From JAFGMQ01 sp036733345 (GTDB taxonomy: Bacteria; Desulfobacterota; DSM-4660; Desulfatiglandales; Desulfatiglandaceae), in NCBI GenBank assembly GCA_036733345.1, contig DAINAR010000089.1, positions 1 through 7,774 on the forward strand: a stretch of 7,774 nucleotides of DNA. The letters run 5' to 3'. Each line of letters starts with the position of its first letter. The stretch's first letter is position 1. A model generated the notes under the pieces. That model saw only the letters and a list, made by a program, of their open reading frames with translations. It was not told where the DNA came from and made no database searches. Shown piece after piece: positions 1-5,021 of this stretch. Both the position numbers and the translations under genes were made by a program.

Positions 1-8
1 TTTTGGAA

Positions 9-113
9 TCCCGCCAAATATAGGCGGGAGATAAATCTTTCTTTTGTCCCAGCCATCGGCTGGCAAGTCCGCCACAAACATTGGCGGGTAAGCCCTCCAA
101 AAAGACGGGCGGG
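9..113. repeat. Array of four short GC-rich hairpins
   Basis: Four small inverted repeats stand in series. TCCCGCC/GGCGGGA occupies 9-15 and 23-29. CCAGCC/GGCTGG occupies 49-54 and 58-63. CCGCC/GGCGG occupies 69-73 and 83-87. CCCTCC/GGCGGG at 93-98 and 108-113 has one mismatch. The stems share the core CCxGCC...GGCxGG, but the loops differ in length and sequence. The same two stem types recur at 1059-1106 beyond hicAB. They look like small dispersed palindromic units rather than terminators, because no T-run follows. Function is unknown. Confidence 0.7.
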
Positions 114-138
114 AAATATTTCGAAACGTGCCCCGCCA

Positions 139-168
139 CGTCATTCCGGTGAAAACCGGAATCCAGGT
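139..168. repeat. REP-like hairpin with GAAA loop (copy 1)
   Basis: A perfect 8-bp stem, ATTCCGGT (143-150) and ACCGGAAT (155-162), closes a GAAA tetraloop. It is framed by CGTC on the left and CCAG on the right. A second copy at 1895-1914 has the same frame and loop but a changed stem that still pairs. This frame, GTCATTCC...GGAATCCAG, is a widespread dispersed intergenic repeat in bacterial genomes. It has no coding content. Confidence 0.75.
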
Positions 169-196
169 CCTCCCGCCGTACAAGTGAAGATGTATA

Positions 197-269
197 CGTA
201 ATCCTGTCAAAAAATCATACCTTTTGCCCAAACATTCTGCTCTACACATTCATCGCGGCGGAACTGAAT
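197..269. repeat. Direct repeat A, copy 1 (left flank of hicAB)
   Basis: Bases 197-240 are identical over 44 bp to 1124-1167. Similarity continues without gaps at lower identity to about 269 (1196 in the other copy), ending around GCGGAACT. The two copies face the same way and enclose the hicAB cassette. This is consistent with insertion of hicAB between duplicated ends, or with capture of hicAB by a repeated intergenic element. Confidence 0.85.
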
Positions 270-303
270 CAATAAACAATTCCCAAATCCATCATCCAGG
301 CTA

Positions 304-333
304 TTGACAGCCATTAATTTGCGTGTGTATAAT
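304..333 (+). promoter_or_regulatory. Sigma70-type promoter of hicAB
   Basis: The -35 box TTGACA (304-309) and the -10 box TATAAT (328-333) are both perfect consensus, separated by 18 bp. Transcription would be expected to start near 339-341, on or next to the hicA ATG at 341. The -10 box lies inside the palindrome at 323-339, so a repressor bound there should block RNA polymerase. Confidence 0.8.
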
Positions 334-339
334 ACACAC
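323..339. promoter_or_regulatory. Palindromic operator over the hicAB -10 box
   Basis: This is a perfect 17-bp palindrome: GTGTGTAT, a central A, then ATACACAC. It covers the whole -10 box. HicB proteins with a ribbon-helix-helix tail repress their own operon by binding such inverted repeats at the promoter, and the hicB downstream has this tail. The assignment as the HicB operator is inference from position and symmetry. Confidence 0.65.
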
Positions 340-340
340 C

Positions 341-529
341 ATGAAAAGCGGGGAAATAATACAGAGGCTTAAAAGGGATGGCTGGGTTCTCCATCATTCA
401 AAAGGAGACCATCTTCAATTCAAACATCCGGAAAGGCCTGGTAAAGTAACTGTTCCCCATCCCAGTAAAGATATCCCTGTTGGTACTCTTCGAAATATTT
501 ACCGGCAGGCTGGTTGGCAATGGAGGTAA
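341..529 (+). CDS. hicA: HicA-type mRNA interferase toxin
   Basis: The product is a 62-aa protein of normal HicA length with a double-stranded-RNA-binding-like fold. Family HicA proteins cleave mRNA during translation and are neutralised by HicB. Visible family features are the N-terminal helix (residues 3-14), the GDHLQF motif with the presumed catalytic His24, the TVPHP strand with His40, and GTLRNIYRQAGW (48-59). A longer frame opens with GTG at 323, but that codon lies inside the promoter palindrome and could not be transcribed from it, so the ATG at 341 is preferred. No Shine-Dalgarno sequence precedes this ATG. With the promoter's expected start at about 340, the message may be leaderless. 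The stop lies 4 nt before hicB. The usual serine next to the catalytic histidine is Asp23 here. Confidence 0.92.
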   Translation: MKSGEIIQRLKRDGWVLHHSKGDHLQFKHPERPGKVTVPHPSKDIPVGTLRNIYRQAGWQWR

Positions 530-533
530 AGAT

Positions 534-935
534 ATGAAATATCCAGTGGTAATCCATAAGGATGAAAATTCAGATTATGGTGTTACATTTCCGGATTTAC
601 CTGGTTGTTTTTCTGCAGGAGAAACAATTGAAGAGGCTTTAGCCAATGCCCAGGAGGCAGCAGAATGCCATATTGAGGGCATTTTACTGGATTCTGAACC
701 TATTCCCGTAGCAACAGATATTGAAAAGCATAAAGATAATCCTGACTTCAAAAATGGCTTATGGGCAATAATTGAAGTAGATCTGACTAAATTGTCTATT
801 AAATCAAAAAGAATTAATATTACCATGCCGGAAAGGCTATTGAATTCAGTAGATTATTTTGCAAAAAAGCATGGAGAAACACGCTCAGGCCTTTTAACTC
901 AGGCGGTTACTGAATACATGGCATCACATCAATAA
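534..935 (+). CDS. hicB: HicB-type antitoxin with ribbon-helix-helix domain
   Basis: The product is a 133-aa antitoxin. Residues 1-50 form the HicB partial RNase H-like fold, with the typical stretch from FPDLPGCFSAGET into IEEALANAQEAAE. Residues 92-130 read as a ribbon-helix-helix DNA-binding domain (KRINITMPERLL, then a helix, then TRSGLLTQAVTEYM), so the protein should both bind HicA and repress the operon. The frame stays open upstream to a GTG at 480. The ATG at 534 is chosen because GGAGG at 522-526 sits 7 nt before it and family homology starts with KYPVVI. The SD lies inside the last codons of hicA, so the two genes are probably translationally linked. The strong SD, against none for hicA, would favour antitoxin over toxin synthesis. 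Confidence 0.93.
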   Translation: MKYPVVIHKDENSDYGVTFPDLPGCFSAGETIEEALANAQEAAECHIEGILLDSEPIPVATDIEKHKDNPDFKNGLWAIIEVDLTKLSIKSKRINITMPERLLNSVDYFAKKHGETRSGLLTQAVTEYMASHQ

Positions 936-1058
936 ACTGCGACATGAATGGGTATCAGGACTGCGATTTGACAATAAAGCAATCTGTATTCAATTACGTT
1001 AGACCTTATCAGGCCTTATACCCATGCCCCTCTTTCCGTCCCAGAAACAGGTTGATTA
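936..1058. other. Intergenic DNA with an 8-bp inverted repeat
   Basis: No coding potential was found. A perfect 8-bp inverted pair, ATGGGTAT (948-955) and ATACCCAT (1018-1025), is separated by 62 bp. It starts about 12 bp after the hicB stop. It is too widely spaced to be a simple terminator and could mark the ends of a small inserted segment. No T-tract terminator for hicAB is visible. Confidence 0.4.
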
Positions 1059-1106
1059 ACCAGCCAAAATAACGGGCTGGTAAACCCGCCAGAAAGATCG
1101 GCGGGT
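1059..1106. repeat. Two tandem GC-rich hairpins
   Basis: ACCAGCC/GGCTGGT (1059-1065 and 1075-1081) is followed 2 bp later by ACCCGCC/GGCGGGT (1084-1090 and 1100-1106). These are the same stem types as in the array at 9-113, so both flanks of hicAB carry hairpin clusters just outside direct repeat A. Confidence 0.7.
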
Positions 1107-1123
1107 AAAGTTCCAGTCAATCC

Positions 1124-1196
1124 CGTAATCCTGTCAAAAAATCATACCTTTTGCCCAAACATTCTGCCCTGCACATCCCTCATAGCGGAACTAAAC
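1124..1196. repeat. Direct repeat A, copy 2 (right flank of hicAB)
   Basis: The first 44 bp (1124-1167) match 197-240 exactly, and weaker ungapped similarity runs to about 1196. This copy runs straight into the long repeat B, which starts around 1191, so A may be the head of a larger repeated element of which the copy at 197 keeps only the front. Confidence 0.85.
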
Positions 1197-1400
1197 TATT
1201 AACCGAACGCCGATAACTGATAACAACTCCAAATTCCATTTGACAACTCCGTTTAATCGTGTTTTAAGACTTTATATTTTATTAAACTCAATTTAGAGAT
1301 TCTTGGAGATTCATATCTTTTCAATCATAGATTGGTTGTTTTCATGTAATAAAGTGTAGTTACCGCTTAATTACAGTCAAATATAAGAGCATTTGATTTG
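1191..1400. repeat. Long AT-rich direct repeat B, copy 1
   Basis: This segment aligns without gaps to the right end of the window at a constant offset of 6330 bp. By hand count, 145 of 170 bases match over 1231-1400. Similarity fades gradually on the left to about 1191 and ends at about 1405. There is no long open frame and no clear terminal inverted repeat. The sequence is AT-rich with several poly-T and TTTAA runs. It could be the non-coding part of a degenerate mobile element or a conserved intergenic repeat family. Confidence 0.8.
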
Positions 1401-1605
1401 TTACAATAATATAGGTGAATTCTTTATCTATGAAATGATTTTGTGCCTTCTGAGTTTGTTTAAAATCAGATCAATAGCGAGGTTTGGGAAAAGTAGCATC
1501 AGTGCGTTCTTTTTGTATTAGTGAGGGAGGTGTCCTTTTTCCGCTTAGTAACAGTCAACAGTAGCGTTGATAATTATATCAAAAGCTAATCGGAGATTTG
1601 ACCCC
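1401..1605. other. Junction region before the trpA remnant
   Basis: No gene is seen here. An 18-bp segment at 1541-1558 repeats the tail of repeat B (1363-1380) with two mismatches. GGAGGTGTCC at 1526-1535 resembles the AGGTGTC end at 4779. A TTGATA/TATCAA hairpin lies at 1567-1582. ATTTGACCCC at 1596-1605 is the reverse complement of GGGGTCAAAT at 7311-7320. These element-end-like motifs crowd against the point where recognisable trpA coding sequence begins. Confidence 0.5.
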
Positions 1606-1824
1606 TTTAAAAGGGACATGGAGAGGATAAGGGAGAAGACCCGGATGCCGGTTGTTGTGGGGTTCGGCATATCAACACCTCAGCAGGCCGCCGAAATATC
1701 ACCTTATGCAGACGGAATAGTTATCGGCAGCGCATTTGTAAGATTGATCGAGGAGCACTCTCCGGACAATAACCTGGTGAATATCGTGGCTTCTTATGCT
1801 AAAGATATAAAAAGGTGTTTGTGA
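1606..1824 (+). pseudogene. trpA: Tryptophan synthase alpha chain, C-terminal remnant
   Basis: The last 70 or so residues of TrpA remain in one open frame: a helix (RDMERIREKTRMP), the VVVGFGIS strand-loop, QQAAEISPYADG, and the IGSAFVRLIEE segment. These correspond roughly to residues 195-268 of a normal protein of about 268 aa. The two phosphate-binding loops (GFGIS and GSA) survive. The whole N-terminal three quarters is missing, including the catalytic Glu and Asp. In-frame codons continue upstream to a TTG at 1567 but do not resemble TrpA. An internal ATG at 1618 has no convincing SD. The fragment cannot make a functional alpha subunit, which normally splits indole-glycerol phosphate for TrpB. 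The lack of internal stops or frameshifts suggests recent truncation. It is co-directional with tyrA 212 bp downstream. Confidence 0.88.
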
Positions 1825-1890
1825 AAGAGGCCGGCTTTGAAAAAAGGCCATAATTGATGAACTAGTAAAAAGTAGAAAAGTAGCATTTTC

Positions 1891-1999
1891 CGTCATTCCG
1901 ACGAAAGTCGGAATCCAGCGTTTTTAAGTAGTTACGCAGCATCTGGACTCCGGCTGCAATTTATCCCGAGCTTGACGCGGGACCGGAGTGACGACTTTT
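1891..1999. repeat. Composite REP-like element (copy 2 plus nested hairpin)
   Basis: The first part, CGTC plus ATTCCGAC (1895-1902), a GAAA loop, GTCGGAAT (1907-1914) and CCAG, is the second copy of the hairpin at 139-168. The second part pairs ACTCCGG (1947-1953) with CCGGAGT (1983-1989). Nested inside it are TCCCG (1964-1968) and CGGGA (1978-1982). The element ends in TGACGAC and a T-run (1995-2000). It fills most of the gap between the trpA remnant and tyrA. The final stem plus T-run could also slow transcription. Confidence 0.7.
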
Positions 2000-2036
2000 T
2001 ACGAAGCCATCAATTTGATATTCCGAGGATTATTTT

Positions 2037-2852
2037 TTGAGCATAACACAGAGATTGGGCGAAAAGACAATAAATGAACAGGGTCGGAAATATATGTTAA
2101 AAGATGTTGAGATAGGTATCATAGGCGGAACAGGAGGCATCGGCAAATGGTTTGCCTCGTTTTTCGAAAAAGAGGGATATGCGGTTCATATATCCGGCAG
2201 GCAGACCGGAATGGGCATGAAGGAAATGGCTATAAAATGCCGTGCTGTAATAGTCAGCGTGCCCATCGGCATTACATGCGAGGTGATTGAACAGATAGGC
2301 CCCTTTATGCCGGAGGAATCCCTTTTAATGGATTTCACCTCACTCAAGGAAAAGCCTGTCAAATCGATGCTCCGGTATTCCCGATCAGAGGTCATGGGGT
2401 GCCATCCGCTGTTCGGCCCGGACATTGAATCAATCGCAGGGCAGAACATCGTTTTCTGTCCGGGCAGGATATCAGAGTGGTCTGACTGGCCCATGGGGCT
2501 TTTTAAAAACAAAGGCGCGCGGATAATTGAAGCAAGTCCGGAAGAACACGACAAGATGATGGCCGTTGTTCAGGGACTGAATCATTTTGATACGATTGCA
2601 ATGGGGATTGCGATCAAAGAGTCGGGAGTGGATATCTTGAAACTTAAAAGTTTTTCAACGCCGCTTTTCAAGACAAAGCTCGATATCATAGAAAAGATCT
2701 TCAACAGCAACTCACGGCTGTATGCGGAGATCCTTACTCTTAATCCATACCTTAACAGTATCCTTGATCAATACGAAAAGAACGTCACTGCCTTGAAAGA
2801 ACTTGTCAAAAATAGAGATATAGGCGGTCTTATGGAGTCGTTCATAAAATGA
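2037..2852 (+). CDS. tyrA: Prephenate dehydrogenase
   Basis: TyrA oxidatively decarboxylates prephenate to 4-hydroxyphenylpyruvate with NAD(P)+, the tyrosine branch after chorismate. Residues 25-55 form the first Rossmann unit, with GIIGGTGGIGKWF (27-39) as dinucleotide loop and SGR at its second strand end. VIVSVPI (71-77), DFTSLKEKP (99-107), GCHPLFGP (121-128, His123) and QGLNHF (179-184, His183) are the usual catalytic-domain landmarks. The C-terminal helical dimerisation half follows. The length of 271 aa fits a monofunctional enzyme with no chorismate mutase or ACT domain visible. The start is TTG at 2037 with GAGGA 7 nt upstream (2025-2029). ATG at 2094 (residue 20) sits just before the conserved domain but has a weaker SD. 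Its position after trpA suggests a former aromatic amino acid operon. The reading frame looks intact. Confidence 0.9.
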   Translation: MSITQRLGEKTINEQGRKYMLKDVEIGIIGGTGGIGKWFASFFEKEGYAVHISGRQTGMGMKEMAIKCRAVIVSVPIGITCEVIEQIGPFMPEESLLMDFTSLKEKPVKSMLRYSRSEVMGCHPLFGPDIESIAGQNIVFCPGRISEWSDWPMGLFKNKGARIIEASPEEHDKMMAVVQGLNHFDTIAMGIAIKESGVDILKLKSFSTPLFKTKLDIIEKIFNSNSRLYAEILTLNPYLNSILDQYEKNVTALKELVKNRDIGGLMESFIK

Positions 2853-3208
2853 ACTACTCTGCCGCAGGCAAATGAAATCCTTGCAAGCCTCCGCGGTATT
2901 AAAGCAATACCCCCTAATACTATTAGGGCCTAACTGTTCTGCCAATTACAATTAATTTTTCCCTTGTTAATTTCCAGTTTTTTGGTATGGTTAGTCAAAT
3001 TTCCTTTCCTAATAGATCAGCATTAAAATCAGGTTTTTGATTATTCTTTATTTTGTTGGTTTATTGAATCTAAGACTTTTTAAATATCAGAATGTTGACT
3101 TCCCAATTCAAAAGACCACGTATCGATTCATTTACTTGTTCTGTTGTATTCCTGTTTGGTTTTTTCTTGGAGTTTATTGAAAAATTAGGTATCTTAAATT
3201 GATTTACT
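2853..3208. other. AT-rich intergenic region with two adjacent hairpins
   Basis: Near the end of tyrA, GGTATT/AATACC (2895-2900 and 2906-2911) is followed directly by CCCTAAT/ATTAGGG (2912-2918 and 2922-2928). No T-run follows immediately, the nearest poly-T being about 25 bp on, so they are at best a weak terminator for tyrA. The rest, to 3208, is AT-rich with stops in every frame, and I see no gene or known element. Confidence 0.5.
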
Positions 3209-3258
3209 TAATAGAATAGATATTTGCTGTAATAATCCAAATAATATCAAAACCATTT
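3209..3258. repeat. Direct repeat C, copy 1
   Basis: Ungapped match to 4707-4756: 43 of 50 bases agree by hand count, including the shared core AATAATCCAAAT and TCAAAACCATTT. The two copies are co-directional and enclose the two-gene module at 3357-4567. Confidence 0.75.
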
Positions 3259-3356
3259 AAATCTATTTAAGTCATATACTTCAACATATAGCGCCAAGCT
3301 GATATGTCGTAACTTATGGAAATTAACCTATCTGGGCGGGATATGGAGATATTTTA

Positions 3357-3806
3357 ATGGCAGAAATAAATCTTACGCAGTCCGAAGCCGATTCTCTTAT
3401 TTCGATGGAAAAGTATCGGGTTGATGACACGTTATGGAATTATCCAGGGCTTGGGGGTTCAATAATTATTCCTTTATTATCAAAAGATAAACGAGAAAAT
3501 TTTCTCCTTGATATAAGCAGGGGAAAAATTGACCTTTTAAAAGGAACATATCAAAATCGCTCTCGACAGGTGGTTGTGCTTGTAAGATTGGATTTCGGAG
3601 GGCAGCCCCATCGCAATCCTGATGGTAATGAAATATCTTCACCTCACTTGCACATTTATCGTGAAGGATATGGCGACAAATGGGCCATGTCTTTACCTCT
3701 TGATAAATTTCCTGATATCAACAACCTATGGCATACGTTGCAGGATTTTTTACGATTCTGTCATATTATTGAGCCACCAATTATCGAAAGAGGGTTGTTT
3801 TCATGA
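3357..3806 (+). CDS. DUF6978-like protein of unknown function
   Basis: The product is a 149-aa soluble protein with no signal peptide or membrane segment. I match it, from memory of the family pattern, to DUF6978. Its most characteristic stretch runs from about 73 to 110: VVLVRLDFGGQPHRNPDG, then PHLHIYREGYGDKWA. This gives a cluster of polar residues (His85, Asn87, Asp89, His97, His99, Glu103, Asp107) that looks like an active or metal site. The N-terminus is a helix with LTQSEADSLISMEK, and the C-terminus a helix, LWHTLQDFLRF. The ATG at 3357 is preceded by TGGAGAT 8 nt upstream. The stop overlaps the next gene by 4 bp (ATGA), so the two are co-translated. No function is established to my knowledge. 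Pairing with a DUF1828 protein suggests a toxin-antitoxin or defence unit, which is inference. Confidence 0.7.
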   Translation: MAEINLTQSEADSLISMEKYRVDDTLWNYPGLGGSIIIPLLSKDKRENFLLDISRGKIDLLKGTYQNRSRQVVVLVRLDFGGQPHRNPDGNEISSPHLHIYREGYGDKWAMSLPLDKFPDINNLWHTLQDFLRFCHIIEPPIIERGLFS

Positions 3807-4567
3807 TCAACGAAATACAAAACCTATTAGATCAATATGTTAGATGGTTGAAGGATAAGACAGCTCTTCGCCAGGTTGAAGACTGGATTGAGATTACTAC
3901 GCCTTATCTGGACAGACACAATGATTATCTACAAATTTATGTTAAACGCGAGAACGGCGGTTATATACTTACTGATGACAGTTACACGATAGAAGATTTA
4001 AAACGATCCGGTTGCGAATTGGAAAGCAAAAAAAGGAGCGACCTTTTAACTCTCACCTTGAATGGTTTTGGGGTTAAGCTTGTTCAAAATGCCCTGGTTA
4101 TGCATGCTTCTTCTGATAATTTTCCGCTTAAGAAACATAATTTAGTGCAGGCAATACTGGCGGTAAACGATCTTTTTTATTTGGCCGTACCAATGGTTGC
4201 CAGCCTCTTTCTTGAAGATGTTACATCCTGGCTTAATTTGAGCGATATCCGTTATACCCCAAAAGTAAAATTTACAGGCAAGAGCGGGTATGACCATTTA
4301 TTTGATTTTGTCATTCCAGCCTCAAGGAAACAGCCGGAGCGAGTTCTTCAGGCCATTAACCGACCTAGCCGTGAAACAGCTCAAAGTGTGGCCTTTTCGT
4401 GGATTGACACAAAAGAAGTCAGACCGGAAAACTCACGCGCCTATGCCTTGTTGAATGATTCGGAACATATTCCGTCTGTATCAGTAATAGATGCCTTAAA
4501 AAATTACGACGTCAACCCTATTCTTTGGAGCAGACGCGAAGAGGTTAGAGAAGAACTGGCAGCTTAA
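3803..4567 (+). CDS. DUF1828/DUF1829 domain protein of unknown function
   Basis: The product is a 254-aa soluble protein with two halves. Residues 27-115 carry the DUF1828 pattern: WIEITTPYLDRHNDYLQIYV, then GGYILTDDSYTIEDLKRSG. Conserved acidic residues include Glu30, Asp37, Asp41, Asp58 and Asp59. Residues 150-244 fit DUF1829: KFTGKSGYDHLFDFVIP, AINRPS, AFSWIDTKEVR, AYALLND and PILWSRR. The rhythm of strands with isolated Asp/Glu and Lys (FDF, SWIDTKE) could suggest a nuclease-like alpha/beta core, but no complete PD-(D/E)xK motif can be claimed from reading alone. The ATG at 3803 lies in ATGA shared with the upstream stop, with AAAGAGGG 8 nt before it (3787-3794). The module is flanked by direct repeats C. 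Such genes are often seen in prophages and accessory islands. Function is unknown. Confidence 0.75.
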   Translation: MINEIQNLLDQYVRWLKDKTALRQVEDWIEITTPYLDRHNDYLQIYVKRENGGYILTDDSYTIEDLKRSGCELESKKRSDLLTLTLNGFGVKLVQNALVMHASSDNFPLKKHNLVQAILAVNDLFYLAVPMVASLFLEDVTSWLNLSDIRYTPKVKFTGKSGYDHLFDFVIPASRKQPERVLQAINRPSRETAQSVAFSWIDTKEVRPENSRAYALLNDSEHIPSVSVIDALKNYDVNPILWSRREEVREELAA

Positions 4568-4706
4568 ACAGATGGCCAATAAATTATTGTAACAAAGCTG
4601 CATCGAATAAACATAAAGTAAAAATATAAGGTAATTGATCCCATACTGGTACCTATTATATTCTCTGAATTTACTTAAAAACGCAGGATGACAGAGTGGA
4701 TTCAGA
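4568..4706. other. Gap after the DUF1828/1829 gene
   Basis: This AT-rich stretch has stops in all frames. I see no hairpin with a T-run that would terminate the upstream operon, and no recognisable element apart from a faint TGACAGAGTGGATTC that may be a decayed REP copy. Confidence 0.4.
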
Positions 4707-4756
4707 TAATAGGATCGATATTTGCAACAATAATCCAAATATTTTCAAAACCATTT
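4707..4756. repeat. Direct repeat C, copy 2
   Basis: Right-hand copy of the 50-bp repeat at 3209-3258, at an offset of 1498 bp, with seven mismatches and no gap. It lies 140 bp after the stop of the DUF1828/1829 gene. Confidence 0.75.
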
Positions 4757-4778
4757 TATAGTAATTGTGGGATGTAAG

Positions 4779-4855
4779 AGGTGTCTTTCTTTTTAAAAAA
4801 AGAGCAATAAAACTGTTTTAGATTTCAACCTGTTAACTGTGTAGGCCTGACACCT
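4779..4855. mobile_element. Possible MITE-like or RAYT-associated element
   Basis: A 77-bp segment begins with AGGTGTC (4779-4785) and ends with its complement GACACCT (4849-4855). The right end reads GTAGGCCTGACACC, a motif I associate with transposase-linked repeats in Desulfobacterota genomes. The interior is AT-rich with an A-run and no coding frame. The inverted arms are only 7 bp, so this is tentative. From 4856 to 5021 nothing further is recognisable. Confidence 0.35.
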
Positions 4856-5021
4856 ATGCCTTCAATGGCATTTCTACATCTGCTGTGTCAAAAATGCTTA
4901 ACAGATAAGCAAGGTAATTCATCGAAATCAAGCCGCCCCAAAAGCCATTTAAAAGATGATAAGCTGCATGAAATAATTAATTTTATGATCTTGATTCAAG
5001 TGAAAACCTTTGTGTGCTTTA

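Noticed and set aside
323..340. GTG start giving hicA six extra residues
   Set aside because: The codon lies in the operator palindrome that contains the -10 box, so it would not be on the transcript from this promoter. HicA homology begins at the ATG at 341.
480..533. Upstream GTG start for hicB
   Set aside because: It would overlap hicA by 50 bp without a useful SD. The GGAGG at 522-526 and family homology both point to the ATG at 534.
575..826. Minus-strand open frame within hicB
   Set aside because: It is a shadow of hicB with no recognisable motif and no SD that stands out.
197..1196. Integron gene-cassette array
   Set aside because: Although genes sit between repeats, no attC-like paired RYYYAAC/GTTRRRY sites are visible, the modules are not all in one orientation, and no integrase is present.
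1..1200. CRISPR array
   Set aside because: The hairpin repeats are too short, irregularly spaced and variable to be CRISPR repeats with spacers.
1699..1896. Minus-strand open frame over the trpA remnant
   Set aside because: It is a shadow of the trpA frame and runs into the REP element; no protein motif is visible.
2895..2928. Strong intrinsic terminator after tyrA
   Set aside because: Two neat stems are present but neither is followed by a T-run, so termination here is not well supported.
2186..2945. Two minus-strand frames across tyrA and its 3' end
   Set aside because: They overlap a well-supported tyrA on the other strand and have low-complexity translations without family features.
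3622..3843. Plus-strand frame overlapping the DUF6978/DUF1828 junction
   Set aside because: It is an out-of-frame shadow of two genes that each have strong family patterns and SD sequences.
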